64,000 bases of DNA. Origin: JAOZPE01 sp964601275 (GTDB lineage: Bacteria; Krumholzibacteriota; Krumholzibacteriia; JAJRXK01). Every line of letters begins with the position of its first letter. Position 1 is the first letter of the stretch. This document shows positions 34,394 to 42,731 of this stretch, piece after piece. The translations under genes and the position numbers were made by a program. The notes under the pieces were generated by a model. The model was given only the letters and a program-made list of their open reading frames with translations, ran no database searches and had not been told where the DNA came from. Location of the stretch: the NCBI GenBank assembly GCA_964601275.1, contig CAZRMV010000005.1, forward strand, positions 1-64,000, written 5' to 3'.

Positions 34394-36517
34394 CACCCCG
34401 CACGTTCCGTCGACCCGCAGGCGGTGGGCGGCGGCGAGGCGGCGCCGGGCCCCGGGCAACACCACCGCGGGCAGGCCGCGTTCGCGGGCGAGCACCGCGG
34501 CATGCCCCAGCAGGTCGCCGCTCTCGCAGACGAGGCCGGCGCAGCGGTCGAAGACCACCGCGTCGGCCGGGGTGATCGAGGGCACCACCAGGATCTCGCC
34601 GCGTGCCGGTCCCCCCTCGGCCTGGGCCGAATCCAGCCGTCGCATCGGCCCCTCGGCCACTCCGCCCGACAGGGGCACCGCGGGCAGGCTCTCACCCGTC
34701 CCGGCTTCCGGCAGGGCCTGGGCCTCGTCCCGCCGGGCGAAGGAATGCTCCCACCGCCGTTGCAGGGACCGCCCGCGCGCCACCGCCCGCTCCCACGCGG
34801 GTGCCTCGGGAGCCGGAAGCAACGCCTCGAGATCCTCGGGCAGGATCGAGAGGATCTCGTCGCCCTCGGCCTCCGGGCGCAGCCACGCCTGCAGTTGCAA
34901 GGCATTGGACCGCAGGAGAGCGTAGGCCGAAGAGAGCAGTTCGTCGTCGTCCTCGAGCCGAGCCAGGGCCTGGACGGCCCACGCGGTTGCCCGCGGTTCC
35001 ATCGGCCTCTCCTTGGGCCCGGGGCGTTCCCGGGTCCCGGCCGCGGCGTCCGGTCCCGGCGACCTCCCCGGCCCCGGTGCCGGGAAGGAATCCGGTGGAC
35101 CGCTCCCTCGGAGCTCCTCCATCCGGCGCTTGAGCTCGGCGATCAGGGGCGCCGGATCCTCGTTCCAGGGGATCGCGCGGCCGTCCCATCCTCCCGGGGC
35201 ATGGTGACCATGGCGGGCGAGGAAACGGTCGAGGGCCTCCTCGCGCGCGGCGGGGTCGAGGTGGCGGGCCCAGAAACGGGCCAGCGCGTCGAGTTCCCGG
35301 GCGCGGCGGACGGCCAGGGTCTCGGGCAAGGGAGGGGGGGCTTCGCCCTCTTGCCGCCCTGTGTCCAGGATGCGGTGGGCCAGCCGTCGCAGGCGCCCGC
35401 TGGCTCCCGAGTAGTAGAGGGTCTGCCAGCTGAGCCACTGCCCGGTGAAGGCCATCCAGTCTCCGGGCGAGGGCAGCGGATCGAAGCGTTCCTGGAGTTC
35501 CTCGAGCCCCTGGCGCAAGCGGGGCAGGTGCTGCCGGTCCCAGGCATCGACCTCCGCCCGCAACTCGCGGACGATCTCTTCGGCCGGCGCGTCGTCTGCG
35601 AGCGCTTCGACGCGGTCGTGCCATCGCCCGTCGATCAGTCGGGAGGGATGGCCGGGGCCCTGTGCGCGGATCCACCGCAAGAAGAGTCCGGCCAACAGCG
35701 GGCACAACGGGGTCGGGGAATGCTCGGCGTCCCACCGCCAGCTCTGTTGTTCGTCGCCGGGAAAGAGGGGGAAGTCGAGCAGCGGCGGTTCTTCCCGCGG
35801 CGGCAGGGGCGCCGGCCGCCGCACGGGTCGCCGCTGCAGGAGCAGGGCCCGGCCGGCCTCCACCCCGATCTCCAGCAACCAGTTTCCATGGCGTCCCGCG
35901 ATCGCGTCCCGCGCCAGAGCGAGCAGATCGGCGATTTCCCCCCCGACCTCGGGCGTCTTCGCGTCCACCCGAAGCCACAGGACCTCCCGGCCACGCGCGG
36001 TTCGCCGCCAGCCCTCCACCAACAGGGGGGCGCCCGCGGCTCCCTGCACCGTGCACCAGGCCTCCAGTTCGAGACGGCGCTGGGCCAGGACGGCCAGGGG
36101 AAGGTCCTTGCCCTCGGCGGCGCCGACCCACCGGCGCAGGAAGGGATCGTCGACGCTTCGGGCCAGTTTCTGCAGGCCGCGCGCGATCGCGTCCTTCCGG
36201 GCGGCACAGGAAAGGGTGGGGAAGAGGCCGGCGGCGCTGGCGGCGGGAAGATCCTCCAGCGGTGAGGACGAGCGCAACAGGAGGGGTCCCGGTCCCGGCA
36301 GGTGCTTCACGAGATCGGCGGCGGCCTGGTCCGCGGCGCGGTCATCGGTGGCGAGGGCGGCCAGCTTGGACGCCGGCAACACCCACGAAGCGGGCACCGG
36401 CAGCCCTTCCTGCTTGGCCCGCGCCAGTTCGACCGCCTTGTTTCCATGGCGTTGTCGTTCCTGGATGTCGATGTCGCCGAGGGCGATCCACATGGTCGTG
36501 CCCCCGTGGGGGGTCAT
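32945..36517 (-). CDS. Rifampin-phosphotransferase-like dikinase fused in frame to an M28 peptidase
   Basis: One open frame encodes 1190 residues. Residues 1-260 are a PPDK_N ATP-grasp-like domain (NKAVELARAKQEGLPVPASW, RSSSPLED at 82-89, LLLQRRPV). A helical middle domain follows, then a swivelling phosphohistidine domain with His672 in GDLLGHAAVLARERGLPAVV, ending VDGTCGV at 708. This order equals rifampin phosphotransferase (Rph). Without a stop, the frame continues into a signal-peptide-like segment and an M28 peptidase. The start overlaps the M23 stop (ATGA). Because the M28 part begins with a secretion signal, two separate proteins are possible. Confidence 0.8.
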   Translation of the reverse strand: MTPHGGTTMWIALGDIDIQERQRHGNKAVELARAKQEGLPVPASWVLPASKLAALATDDRAADQAAADLVKHLPGPGPLLLRSSSPLEDLPAASAAGLFPTLSCAARKDAIARGLQKLARSVDDPFLRRWVGAAEGKDLPLAVLAQRRLELEAWCTVQGAAGAPLLVEGWRRTARGREVLWLRVDAKTPEVGGEIADLLALARDAIAGRHGNWLLEIGVEAGRALLLQRRPVRRPAPLPPREEPPLLDFPLFPGDEQQSWRWDAEHSPTPLCPLLAGLFLRWIRAQGPGHPSRLIDGRWHDRVEALADDAPAEEIVRELRAEVDAWDRQHLPRLRQGLEELQERFDPLPSPGDWMAFTGQWLSWQTLYYSGASGRLRRLAHRILDTGRQEGEAPPPLPETLAVRRARELDALARFWARHLDPAAREEALDRFLARHGHHAPGGWDGRAIPWNEDPAPLIAELKRRMEELRGSGPPDSFPAPGPGRSPGPDAAAGTRERPGPKERPMEPRATAWAVQALARLEDDDELLSSAYALLRSNALQLQAWLRPEAEGDEILSILPEDLEALLPAPEAPAWERAVARGRSLQRRWEHSFARRDEAQALPEAGTGESLPAVPLSGGVAEGPMRRLDSAQAEGGPARGEILVVPSITPADAVVFDRCAGLVCESGDLLGHAAVLARERGLPAVVLPGARRRLAAAHRLRVDGTCGVVKILLLALLLLAPGPIRLPAHRSFAATAGTSPGEGPEALRLDAAAARIDQDLRALCGGLPRVPGSAGYRDAWNWTRKRLEEVGLHLRSQRVSVHRWDAGRLAVRWTDTTAAHPLRLYAMGRSRALRSGSYRLLEVGHGRPEEIAAVRLLAPGRILVAREEVLPGLRPVHRLEKTAAAAAAGAAGILFVHPGGERVEGVVAWRGRSAVPAYGMEGGRGLLEALSKGSPVELQTLDEGFRPPALVEVESVNGLADLRPPGPTEEVILVCAHLDGWSVGPGALDNAAGVAVLLECARRLAGDPRLRGPAFRPLRFVLFTGEELGLEGSRAYLEAAENGEEAWPALVVNLEMPADPAGFVIHLGAALRAPLRQVLLQQRSFRLDAGVEEICDLYSDHMPFVLEGVPSFTLADHRDPGAMERIHTSLDRPEALDPMGLARAAVLLSSALRAMADPATPLPPRLDEASLRRWFQRSGLQLDRVRRRGF

Positions 36518-37887
36518 CGTCCGGAAACGTCGTTCTCGGGCTGGGTGGTTTCGCGATCGAGCACGAGGGTTTCATCCCGGCTGTCGATGATCCGCTGCAA
36601 CTCGGACTCCAGCTCGTCGCGGTGCCGGAGGAAAGCGGCCATCCGCGCCGGGCGGATGGGCGCGGCCGGCGGCAGATCGAGCTTCCGCGGGTTCAACCAC
36701 CTGCCCCCCTTCTTCACCCGGTAGTCGAGGTGTGGGGCGGTGGCGGTTCCGGTCATGCCCACATACCCGATCAGGTCTCCCTGCTTCACCTTCTGTCCCA
36801 CGTGCAGACCCCGCGCGAAGCGCGACAGATGGAGGTAGAAGGTCTCGTAGCCGTTTCCGTGACGAAGCTGGACGAACTTGCCGTTGCCCCGCCGGCGCTC
36901 CCTTTTCACCACCGTCCCGTTGGCGGTGGCGTAGACCGGGGTGCCCGAAGGCGCCGCGTAGTCCACCCCGTAGTGGGGACGATAGACATGGTAGACCGGG
37001 TGCAATCGACGGGAAGAGAAGTTGCTGCTGATCCGGCTGTACTTGAGCGGCGCGCGCAGGAACTGCTTCTCCAGGCTGCCGCCCTTTTCATCGTAGTAGG
37101 CGGGAAAACCCAGTTCGTTCTCGAACAGATAGGCCGAGTACTCGTGTCCCTGGTTGACGAAGTGCGCGGCGAGGATGCGTCCGTCACGGACCTTCTTCCC
37201 CTCGCGGGTGAATTCCTCGTAGAGCAGGGTGAAACGATCCCCCTTGCGCAGGTCCCGGAAGAAGTCGATGTCCCAACCGAGGATCTCGCTCAACTGGGTC
37301 GCCAACCGGGGATCGGCTCCTTCTTCCCGGAGCGACTCGAAAAGGCTCGAAGTGATGATCCCCTTGACTCCACGGACGGTGCGCTCGAGCCGGTAGGCTC
37401 CGATCTCCGGTTTCCACGAAGGGCCCTGCCGGGTGGCGATGAGATAGTGCTCGGCGTCGAGTTCGGCATGGAAGGCGGTCAGGGTTCCATCCTCGTTGCG
37501 TTCGATGCGGAAGGTATCGCCCGCCTGCACGCGCCGGAAGTTCGTGTAGGGCTTGCAGGCCTTCACCAGGCCCATGACGTCTTCGTGCGATACCCCGGCC
37601 CCGGTCATGGCCACGTAGAAGGATTGGCCCCGGCCGATGTCCACCTCCTCCCAGCGTTCGTTCCCGGCGGTCATGCCGCCGAGGGTGTCACCGGCCGCGC
37701 GGGCGTCCGTACCCGAGGCGCCCCCCCCCCGGCCGGCCGACGAGAGGTCGTCTCCCACCCGGGTCAACTCGGTCGGGCTCGACTCCTCCCCGGAAGGGGT
37801 CGAGGCCTTGGAGCCGAAGCCGTCCATGCGTGCGTAGATCCACGCCAAGAGCAAGAGGAGAAGGAGAATGCCCAGATAACGTCGCAT
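36514..37887 (-). CDS. M23 family metallopeptidase, membrane-anchored
   Basis: The 457-residue protein has an N-terminal anchor (LGILLLLLLLAWIYA), an acidic Ser/Gly-rich stretch, a middle domain with VQAGDTFRIERNEDG-type LysM/OapA-like features, and a LytM domain. Zinc ligands His305 and Asp309 (HYGVDYAAP) are present; the usual HxH is HLD, with His386 retained and Asp388 in place of the second His. M23 enzymes cleave peptidoglycan cross-bridges. GGAG precedes the ATG, and the stop overlaps the dikinase start. Confidence 0.88.
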   Translation of the reverse strand: MRRYLGILLLLLLLAWIYARMDGFGSKASTPSGEESSPTELTRVGDDLSSAGRGGGASGTDARAAGDTLGGMTAGNERWEEVDIGRGQSFYVAMTGAGVSHEDVMGLVKACKPYTNFRRVQAGDTFRIERNEDGTLTAFHAELDAEHYLIATRQGPSWKPEIGAYRLERTVRGVKGIITSSLFESLREEGADPRLATQLSEILGWDIDFFRDLRKGDRFTLLYEEFTREGKKVRDGRILAAHFVNQGHEYSAYLFENELGFPAYYDEKGGSLEKQFLRAPLKYSRISSNFSSRRLHPVYHVYRPHYGVDYAAPSGTPVYATANGTVVKRERRRGNGKFVQLRHGNGYETFYLHLSRFARGLHVGQKVKQGDLIGYVGMTGTATAPHLDYRVKKGGRWLNPRKLDLPPAAPIRPARMAAFLRHRDELESELQRIIDSRDETLVLDRETTQPENDVSGR

Positions 37888-37942
37888 CGCAACTCCAGGT
37901 GGGAGGGTCGGCGGTTCCAGACGGCCCGCGGCGAACGGGCCC

Positions 37943-37971
37943 ACCCTAGCCAGCCTCGCCGGAGGGGGCAA
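37943..37971 (-). promoter_or_regulatory. Promoter of the M23-dikinase-M28 operon
   Basis: On the minus strand TTGCCC (37971-37966), 17 bases and TAGGGT (37948-37943) precede the M23 gene by about 55 bases. It diverges from the maeB promoter 30 bases away. Confidence 0.5.
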
Positions 37972-38000
37972 GCGAGAACCAACGTTCACCACGAGGGCGG

Positions 38001-38029
38001 TTGGATGGCCCCACCGCAGGGACTATCCT
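38001..38029 (+). promoter_or_regulatory. Promoter of the malic enzyme gene
   Basis: TTGGAT (38001-38006) and TATCCT (38024-38029) are separated by 17 bases and lie 28 bases before the start codon, which has its own CAGGAGG. Confidence 0.6.
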
Positions 38030-38057
38030 TGCCCTGTCCCAGGCAGGAGGCCATCCG

Positions 38058-40337
38058 ATGTCCGATCCCAAGCGTTTCAGCGAAGCCCTCGACTACCACC
38101 GCCGGGGCCGTCCCGGCAAGATCCAGATCCGTCCCACCAAGCCCACCGCGACCCAGCACGATCTCAGCATGGCCTATACGCCCGGGGTGGCCGAACCCTG
38201 TCTGGAGATCCAGAAGAATCCCCACGACGCGTTCCTCTACACGAATCGGGCCAATCTGGTGGCGGTGGTCTCCAACGGGACCGCCGTCCTGGGCCTGGGC
38301 AACATCGGGCCCCTGGCCGGCAAACCGGTCATGGAGGGCAAGGCGGTGCTGTTCAAGCGCTTCGCCGACATCGACGTCTTCGATCTGGAGCTGGATACGA
38401 CCGATCCCGACGAGATCATCCGCACCTGCGAACTTCTCGAGCCCACCTTCGGAGGCATCAACCTGGAGGATATCAAGGCGCCCGAGTGTTTCTACATCGA
38501 GGAGACCCTGAAGAAGACGCTGGAGATCCCGGTCTTCCACGACGATCAGCATGGCACGGCGATCATCGCCGGCGCCGGCCTGCTGAATGCCTGCGAGGTC
38601 ACCGGCCGCACGATGGAAGAGGTCAAGCTGGTGGTCAGCGGGGCGGGCGCGGCGGGCATCGCCTGCTCGCGCTTCATGGTCCAGTTGGGAGTGAAGAAGG
38701 AGAACGTGCTGGTGTGCGATTCGAAGGGGGTCATCCACTCCGGCCGCGACGATCTCAACGAGATCAAGCAGCAGTGGGCGGTGCAGACCGATCGCCGCAG
38801 CCTGGCCGACGCCCTCGAGGGCGCGGACGTCTTCCTGGGGGTATCGGTCAAGGGAATCGTCAGCAAGGACATGGTGCGTCGCATGGCCGACCGTCCGATC
38901 ATCTTCGCGTTGGCCAACCCCGATCCGGAGATCACCTACCAGGACGCGAAGGACGCTCGCAGTGACTGCATCGTGGCCACCGGACGCAGCGACTATCCCA
39001 ACCAGGTGAACAACGTCCTGGGCTTCCCCTTCATCTTCCGCGGCGCCCTCGATGTGAAGGCCAAGCGCATCACCGAGACCATGAAGGTGGCCGCGGCACA
39101 AGCCCTGGCCCGCCTGGCCAAGGAGGATGTTCCCGACGCGGTGCTCAAGGCCTACAACCTCGAGCACCTCGAATTCGGACCGGAATACATCATCCCCAAG
39201 CCCTTCGATCCGCGGGTGTTGTGGTTCGTGGCGCCGGCGATCGCCCAGGCGGCCACCGAGGAGAAAGTGGCCCGCGAACCGCTCGAGGATCCCCACGCCT
39301 ACGCCGAGTCCCTGCGCGCGCGCTTCCAGGCTTCCTACAATCTCATGCAGGCGGTGCGCGTGCGGGCGCAACGCAAGCCGAAGCAGGTGGTCTATCCCCA
39401 TGGCGCGGACATCCGCTTCATCCGCGCCGCCCGCCGGGTGGTCGACGAGAACATCGGATGTCCCATCCTGCTCGGTTGTGAGGAGGAGATCGAGGAACTC
39501 GCCGCAAGCCGGAACATCTCGCTCGCCGGCATCGAGGTGCACAATCCCGTCCTGGAGGACGATTGCCACCGGGAGCTGGCCACGATCCTCTTCCGCCTGC
39601 GCGCGCGCAAGGGGATGACCCTCGAGGACGCCCGGCGTTCGTTGCTCGAGCCCAACATGCACGCGGCGATGATGCTGCAATCGGGAAGGGCCGACGCGGT
39701 GGTGGGTGGTCTGACCACCTATTATCCCGAGACCATCCGCCCGGCCCTGCAGGTGCTTCCCCTGGAGGAAGGCCGCACCACGGTCATGGCAGCCTACGTG
39801 GCGCTGATCGGGCAGCGGCCCTACCTGCTTGCCGACTGCACGGTGAATCGCGAGCCCACCGCCGAGCAACTGGCGGAGATCGCCCTGGCGACGGCGGAGG
39901 TCGCGCGCCAATTGCAGATCGAACCCAGGGTGGCGCTGCTCAGCTACAGCAACTTCGGCAGCGCGCGGGGAGGGGAGGTGGACAAGGTCCGCCGCGCGGT
40001 GGAGATCTGCCGCGCGAAGGAACCCGATCTCCCCCTGGACGGGGAGATGCACGCCGACACCGCGGTGGTGAAGGAGCTGCTGCAGGAGCGGCATCCCTTC
40101 AACCGCCTGGGCCGGTCCGCCAACTGCCTGGTCTTCCCCAACCTCGCCGCGGCGAACATCGCCTACAAGCTGCTGCACCGACTGGGCGGCGCCGAGCTCA
40201 TCGGGCCCATCCTGAACGGCTTGAGCCGTGCGGTGCACGTGCTGCAGCGCGACGCCGAGGTGGGCGACATCGTCAATCTCACCGCGATCGCGGTGTTGGA
40301 TGCCCAGCGGAAGGAAGCGCCGCGCGGCCCTTCCTGA
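38058..40337 (+). CDS. maeB: NADP-type malic enzyme with phosphotransacetylase-like C-terminal domain
   Basis: MaeB decarboxylates malate to pyruvate. The 759-residue product has the malic-enzyme half (AYTPGVAEPCLEI, VFHDDQHGTAII, nucleotide-binding VVSGAGAAGIACSRF) and from about residue 430 a phosphotransacetylase-like half with VVYPHGADIRFIRAA, MMLQSGRADAVVGGL and ANCLVFPNLAAANIAYKLL. Such C-terminal domains are regulatory in the MaeB class, binding acetyl-CoA. ATG at 38058 has CAGGAGG upstream. Confidence 0.95.
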   Translation: MSDPKRFSEALDYHRRGRPGKIQIRPTKPTATQHDLSMAYTPGVAEPCLEIQKNPHDAFLYTNRANLVAVVSNGTAVLGLGNIGPLAGKPVMEGKAVLFKRFADIDVFDLELDTTDPDEIIRTCELLEPTFGGINLEDIKAPECFYIEETLKKTLEIPVFHDDQHGTAIIAGAGLLNACEVTGRTMEEVKLVVSGAGAAGIACSRFMVQLGVKKENVLVCDSKGVIHSGRDDLNEIKQQWAVQTDRRSLADALEGADVFLGVSVKGIVSKDMVRRMADRPIIFALANPDPEITYQDAKDARSDCIVATGRSDYPNQVNNVLGFPFIFRGALDVKAKRITETMKVAAAQALARLAKEDVPDAVLKAYNLEHLEFGPEYIIPKPFDPRVLWFVAPAIAQAATEEKVAREPLEDPHAYAESLRARFQASYNLMQAVRVRAQRKPKQVVYPHGADIRFIRAARRVVDENIGCPILLGCEEEIEELAASRNISLAGIEVHNPVLEDDCHRELATILFRLRARKGMTLEDARRSLLEPNMHAAMMLQSGRADAVVGGLTTYYPETIRPALQVLPLEEGRTTVMAAYVALIGQRPYLLADCTVNREPTAEQLAEIALATAEVARQLQIEPRVALLSYSNFGSARGGEVDKVRRAVEICRAKEPDLPLDGEMHADTAVVKELLQERHPFNRLGRSANCLVFPNLAAANIAYKLLHRLGGAELIGPILNGLSRAVHVLQRDAEVGDIVNLTAIAVLDAQRKEAPRGPS

Positions 40338-40408
40338 TCGCCTCCGTGGACCCGCGCCTCGGGACGTGGCCGCCGCCGTCCGGAGGAGGCTCCTCGCGTG
40401 CGCCCGTC

Positions 40409-40425
40409 CCCGGCCGGAGGCCGGG
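40409..40425 (+). terminator. Stem-loop after maeB
   Basis: CCCGGCC-GGA-GGCCGGG is a perfect 7-bp stem with a three-base loop about 70 bases past the maeB stop. There is no T-tract. The 254-base gap to the FG-GAP gene also contains CGGGA / TCCCG (40460-40475) and an AATAAT at 40515, which may belong to a promoter; nothing else was identified. Confidence 0.4.
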
Positions 40426-40591
40426 CCCCGCCCAGCGGGCCGGCCAAGGGCGAAGAAAGCGGGAAAACGATCCCGTTGGCGACCAGAGCCTGGAAATGGG
40501 CAGGTTCCTTGCTCAATAATGGAGGAGAGGGCTCGCCCGCGGTGTCCCGCTGCGGAGGCCCGTACCCCCATCGACCCATCCGGGAGTTGCC

Positions 40592-42562
40592 ATGAGTCGC
40601 CATCGCCGCGCCGGTTCGAAGCGCCTTGCCCTGCTTTTCTGGGGAGTCGCGCTGTTTGCGCTCCCCTCGGCCCACGCCCAGACCATTTCCTCGGCCCTGT
40701 CGGCGCCCAGCGCGGCCGCGGGGGGCCTCTATGGGCAGTCGGTCAGCGATGCGGGAGATGTCAACGGGGACGGAGTGGCCGACCTGATCGTCGGTTCCCC
40801 CGGCGACAGCCGCGACGGACTCAACCAGGGCAGTGCGGTCATCTTCTTCGGGGGCACCCAGAACCGCCTGCATCTGAACGGCACCCTGGGTCGCGAGGCC
40901 TTCGGGTGGTCCGTGGCGGGGATCGGCGATGTCAACGGCGACGGATTCGACGACGTGGCGGTGGGTGCTCCCCTGAACAATGCGATCGGGACCGAGCAGG
41001 GGCGCGTCTACGTCTTCTACGGCGGTAGTGCCATGGATGCGGTGGCTGATCTCGTTCTCGACGGCGACCTGCCGGGCGACCGTTTCGGATGGGCGCTTTC
41101 CCGGGGCGGTGATCTCAACGGCGACGGCTGGGCCGACTTCCTGGTGGGAGCTCCTCTGGCCAACGCCCCGGCCGCGGACAACGGGGCGGTGTATCTGTAC
41201 CTGGGGCAGTCCGGCGGTCCCTCGACCAACTATGCCAAGCGTTTCACCGGGGAGATCGGAGGTGATCAGTTCGGCTACTCGGTGAGCGACGTGCCCGACT
41301 ACAAAGGCGACGGCACTCCCGCCTTCCTGGTGGGCGCTCCCTTCGTCGACCAGCCGGTGCAGAACGGGGGACGGGCCTACCTGTTCTTCGCTGTACCCGG
41401 CGGCTTGCCGTCCTCGACCGCCGACGTCGTGTTCAAACCGTCCAGCGGCGACCCGTCCGACATGAATTTCGGCTGGTCGGTGAGCCAGGCCGGGCTCTTC
41501 GACGCCGACACGCGCACCGACGTGGTGATCGGCGCGCCCGGCTATCTCGCCGCCCGCGGCCTGGCCGCCATCTACTACGGACAGGCATCCCCGTCGCCCT
41601 TGCCTTCGCCCGACCAGATCATCATCGGGGAGACCGGGGGAGACAGTCTGGGGGTCAGCGTGGCCGACGCGGGCGATTTCCTCGGTACGAATCGCACCGA
41701 GATCGCGATCGGCGCTCCCTCGCGGGATGTTCCCGGACAGAACGCCGGGGTGGTCTACCTCTTCGAGGGCGGCAGCAGCTACGTCAACGCCAGCCAGGGC
41801 CTGGTGGTCGCGCGGGGTGGCCTCGCCCTGATCTCGCCTCCGGGCGACCGCCTGGGAACCTGGGTGAGTTACGCCGGCGACCTCGACGGGGACGGCATCG
41901 ACGATTTCGCCGTCGGTGCGCCCGATGGCAACAACGCCCAGAACGCCCTCACCGGATACGTGGGCATCGTGTCGTCCAGCGGCACCGCGGTCGCGGCGAT
42001 CCCGGTGCGCTTGCGGCAGATTCCGCTCGGGAGTGGTCGCATCCGCCTGGAGTTCTCCGGTCCGGCGGCGGGCGCGTCGATGGCCTCGCTGTGGTCGGTG
42101 GAAACCGGAGGGGGCCGGCTGCTCGCCGACCTGTCGGGCGGACTCCTCCGCGAGAACGACATATTGGTGGCCGAACTCTCCTCCGCTTCACTCGCCGGGG
42201 TGCGGGAAGTGGAGTTGCGCTGGACCCCGGCCGCCGGCTTCGCCGAACAGAGCCAGCGCTTCACCTTGGGTCTTGTGCCCCGGACGCGCTTCCGCTTGCT
42301 GCCCCCCTCTCCCAATCCCTTCAATCCCGCCACGGTCGTCCGTTTCGAGTTGCCCGAGCGCATGGACGTGACCCTGCGCGTGCTCGACGTCCGGGGGCGG
42401 GTGGTGCGCACCCTCCTGGTGGGCCCGGCGGGTCCCGGGCGGCTCGAGCTGCGTTTCGACGGGCGCGACGACCGGGGCCGCATCCTGGCCACCGGGGTCT
42501 ACCACCTGGTGCTGGAAGGCGAAGGGATGCGCAGCTCGACCCGCGCGGTGCTGGTGAAGTAA
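40592..42562 (+). CDS. Secreted FG-GAP repeat protein with FlgD-like C-terminal module
   Basis: The 656-residue protein has a signal peptide (LALLFWGVALFALPSAHAQ) and seven FG-GAP/integrin-like repeats; several contain calcium-binding DxDxDG loops such as DAGDVNGDG, IGDVNGDG and AGDLDGDG followed by VGAP. The last ~90 residues carry PNPFNPATVVRFELP and LDVRGRVVRTLL, the FlgD-like/T9SS-type sorting module seen in FCB bacteria. Probably exported and surface-attached through that module. Repeats 4-6 are degenerate in the loop. Confidence 0.87.
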   Translation: MSRHRRAGSKRLALLFWGVALFALPSAHAQTISSALSAPSAAAGGLYGQSVSDAGDVNGDGVADLIVGSPGDSRDGLNQGSAVIFFGGTQNRLHLNGTLGREAFGWSVAGIGDVNGDGFDDVAVGAPLNNAIGTEQGRVYVFYGGSAMDAVADLVLDGDLPGDRFGWALSRGGDLNGDGWADFLVGAPLANAPAADNGAVYLYLGQSGGPSTNYAKRFTGEIGGDQFGYSVSDVPDYKGDGTPAFLVGAPFVDQPVQNGGRAYLFFAVPGGLPSSTADVVFKPSSGDPSDMNFGWSVSQAGLFDADTRTDVVIGAPGYLAARGLAAIYYGQASPSPLPSPDQIIIGETGGDSLGVSVADAGDFLGTNRTEIAIGAPSRDVPGQNAGVVYLFEGGSSYVNASQGLVVARGGLALISPPGDRLGTWVSYAGDLDGDGIDDFAVGAPDGNNAQNALTGYVGIVSSSGTAVAAIPVRLRQIPLGSGRIRLEFSGPAAGASMASLWSVETGGGRLLADLSGGLLRENDILVAELSSASLAGVREVELRWTPAAGFAEQSQRFTLGLVPRTRFRLLPPSPNPFNPATVVRFELPERMDVTLRVLDVRGRVVRTLLVGPAGPGRLELRFDGRDDRGRILATGVYHLVLEGEGMRSSTRAVLVK

Positions 42563-42570
42563 CCGGCGAT

Positions 42571-42604
42571 CGGGTCCCCGGGCCCGCGCTCCTTTTGCTT
42601 TTTC
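42571..42604 (+). terminator. Rho-independent terminator candidate after the FG-GAP gene
   Basis: CGGGTCC pairs with GGGCCCG (one G-U) at 42571-42586 and is followed by a T-rich run (CTCCTTTTGCTTTTTC) to 42604. It is the best terminator-like structure in the window. Confidence 0.5.
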
Positions 42605-42731
42605 TTGGAAAACTCACCCGAAAACCGTGGGATCGGCTGCCGCCGGTGGCGTGTCCCTTGCACATCCCCCCCACGGTGATCCGCGGTGCTCCCCGGTGGG
42701 CGGATCCGAAGTCGTGATCCTTGGGGCGGGT

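Noticed and set aside
32825..36265. 1146-residue + strand reading opposite the dikinase-M28 gene
   Set aside because: No domain is recognisable, composition is Arg/Gly-rich as expected of a high-GC antisense frame, and the minus strand has conserved motifs throughout.
37986..40571. 861-residue minus-strand reading opposite maeB
   Set aside because: The + strand encodes a full malic enzyme; the antisense translation is His/Asp/Leu-rich without motifs.
40441..40591. Riboswitch or small RNA before the FG-GAP gene
   Set aside because: There is a weak CGGGA/TCCCG hairpin and an AT-rich AATAAT, but no recognised consensus and no strong promoter, so no call was made.
42605..42731. c-di-GMP riboswitch upstream of the HD-GYP gene
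   Set aside because: The region has a GAAAACTCACCCGAAAACC stretch but does not fit the conserved GEMM core or its tetraloop-receptor arrangement.
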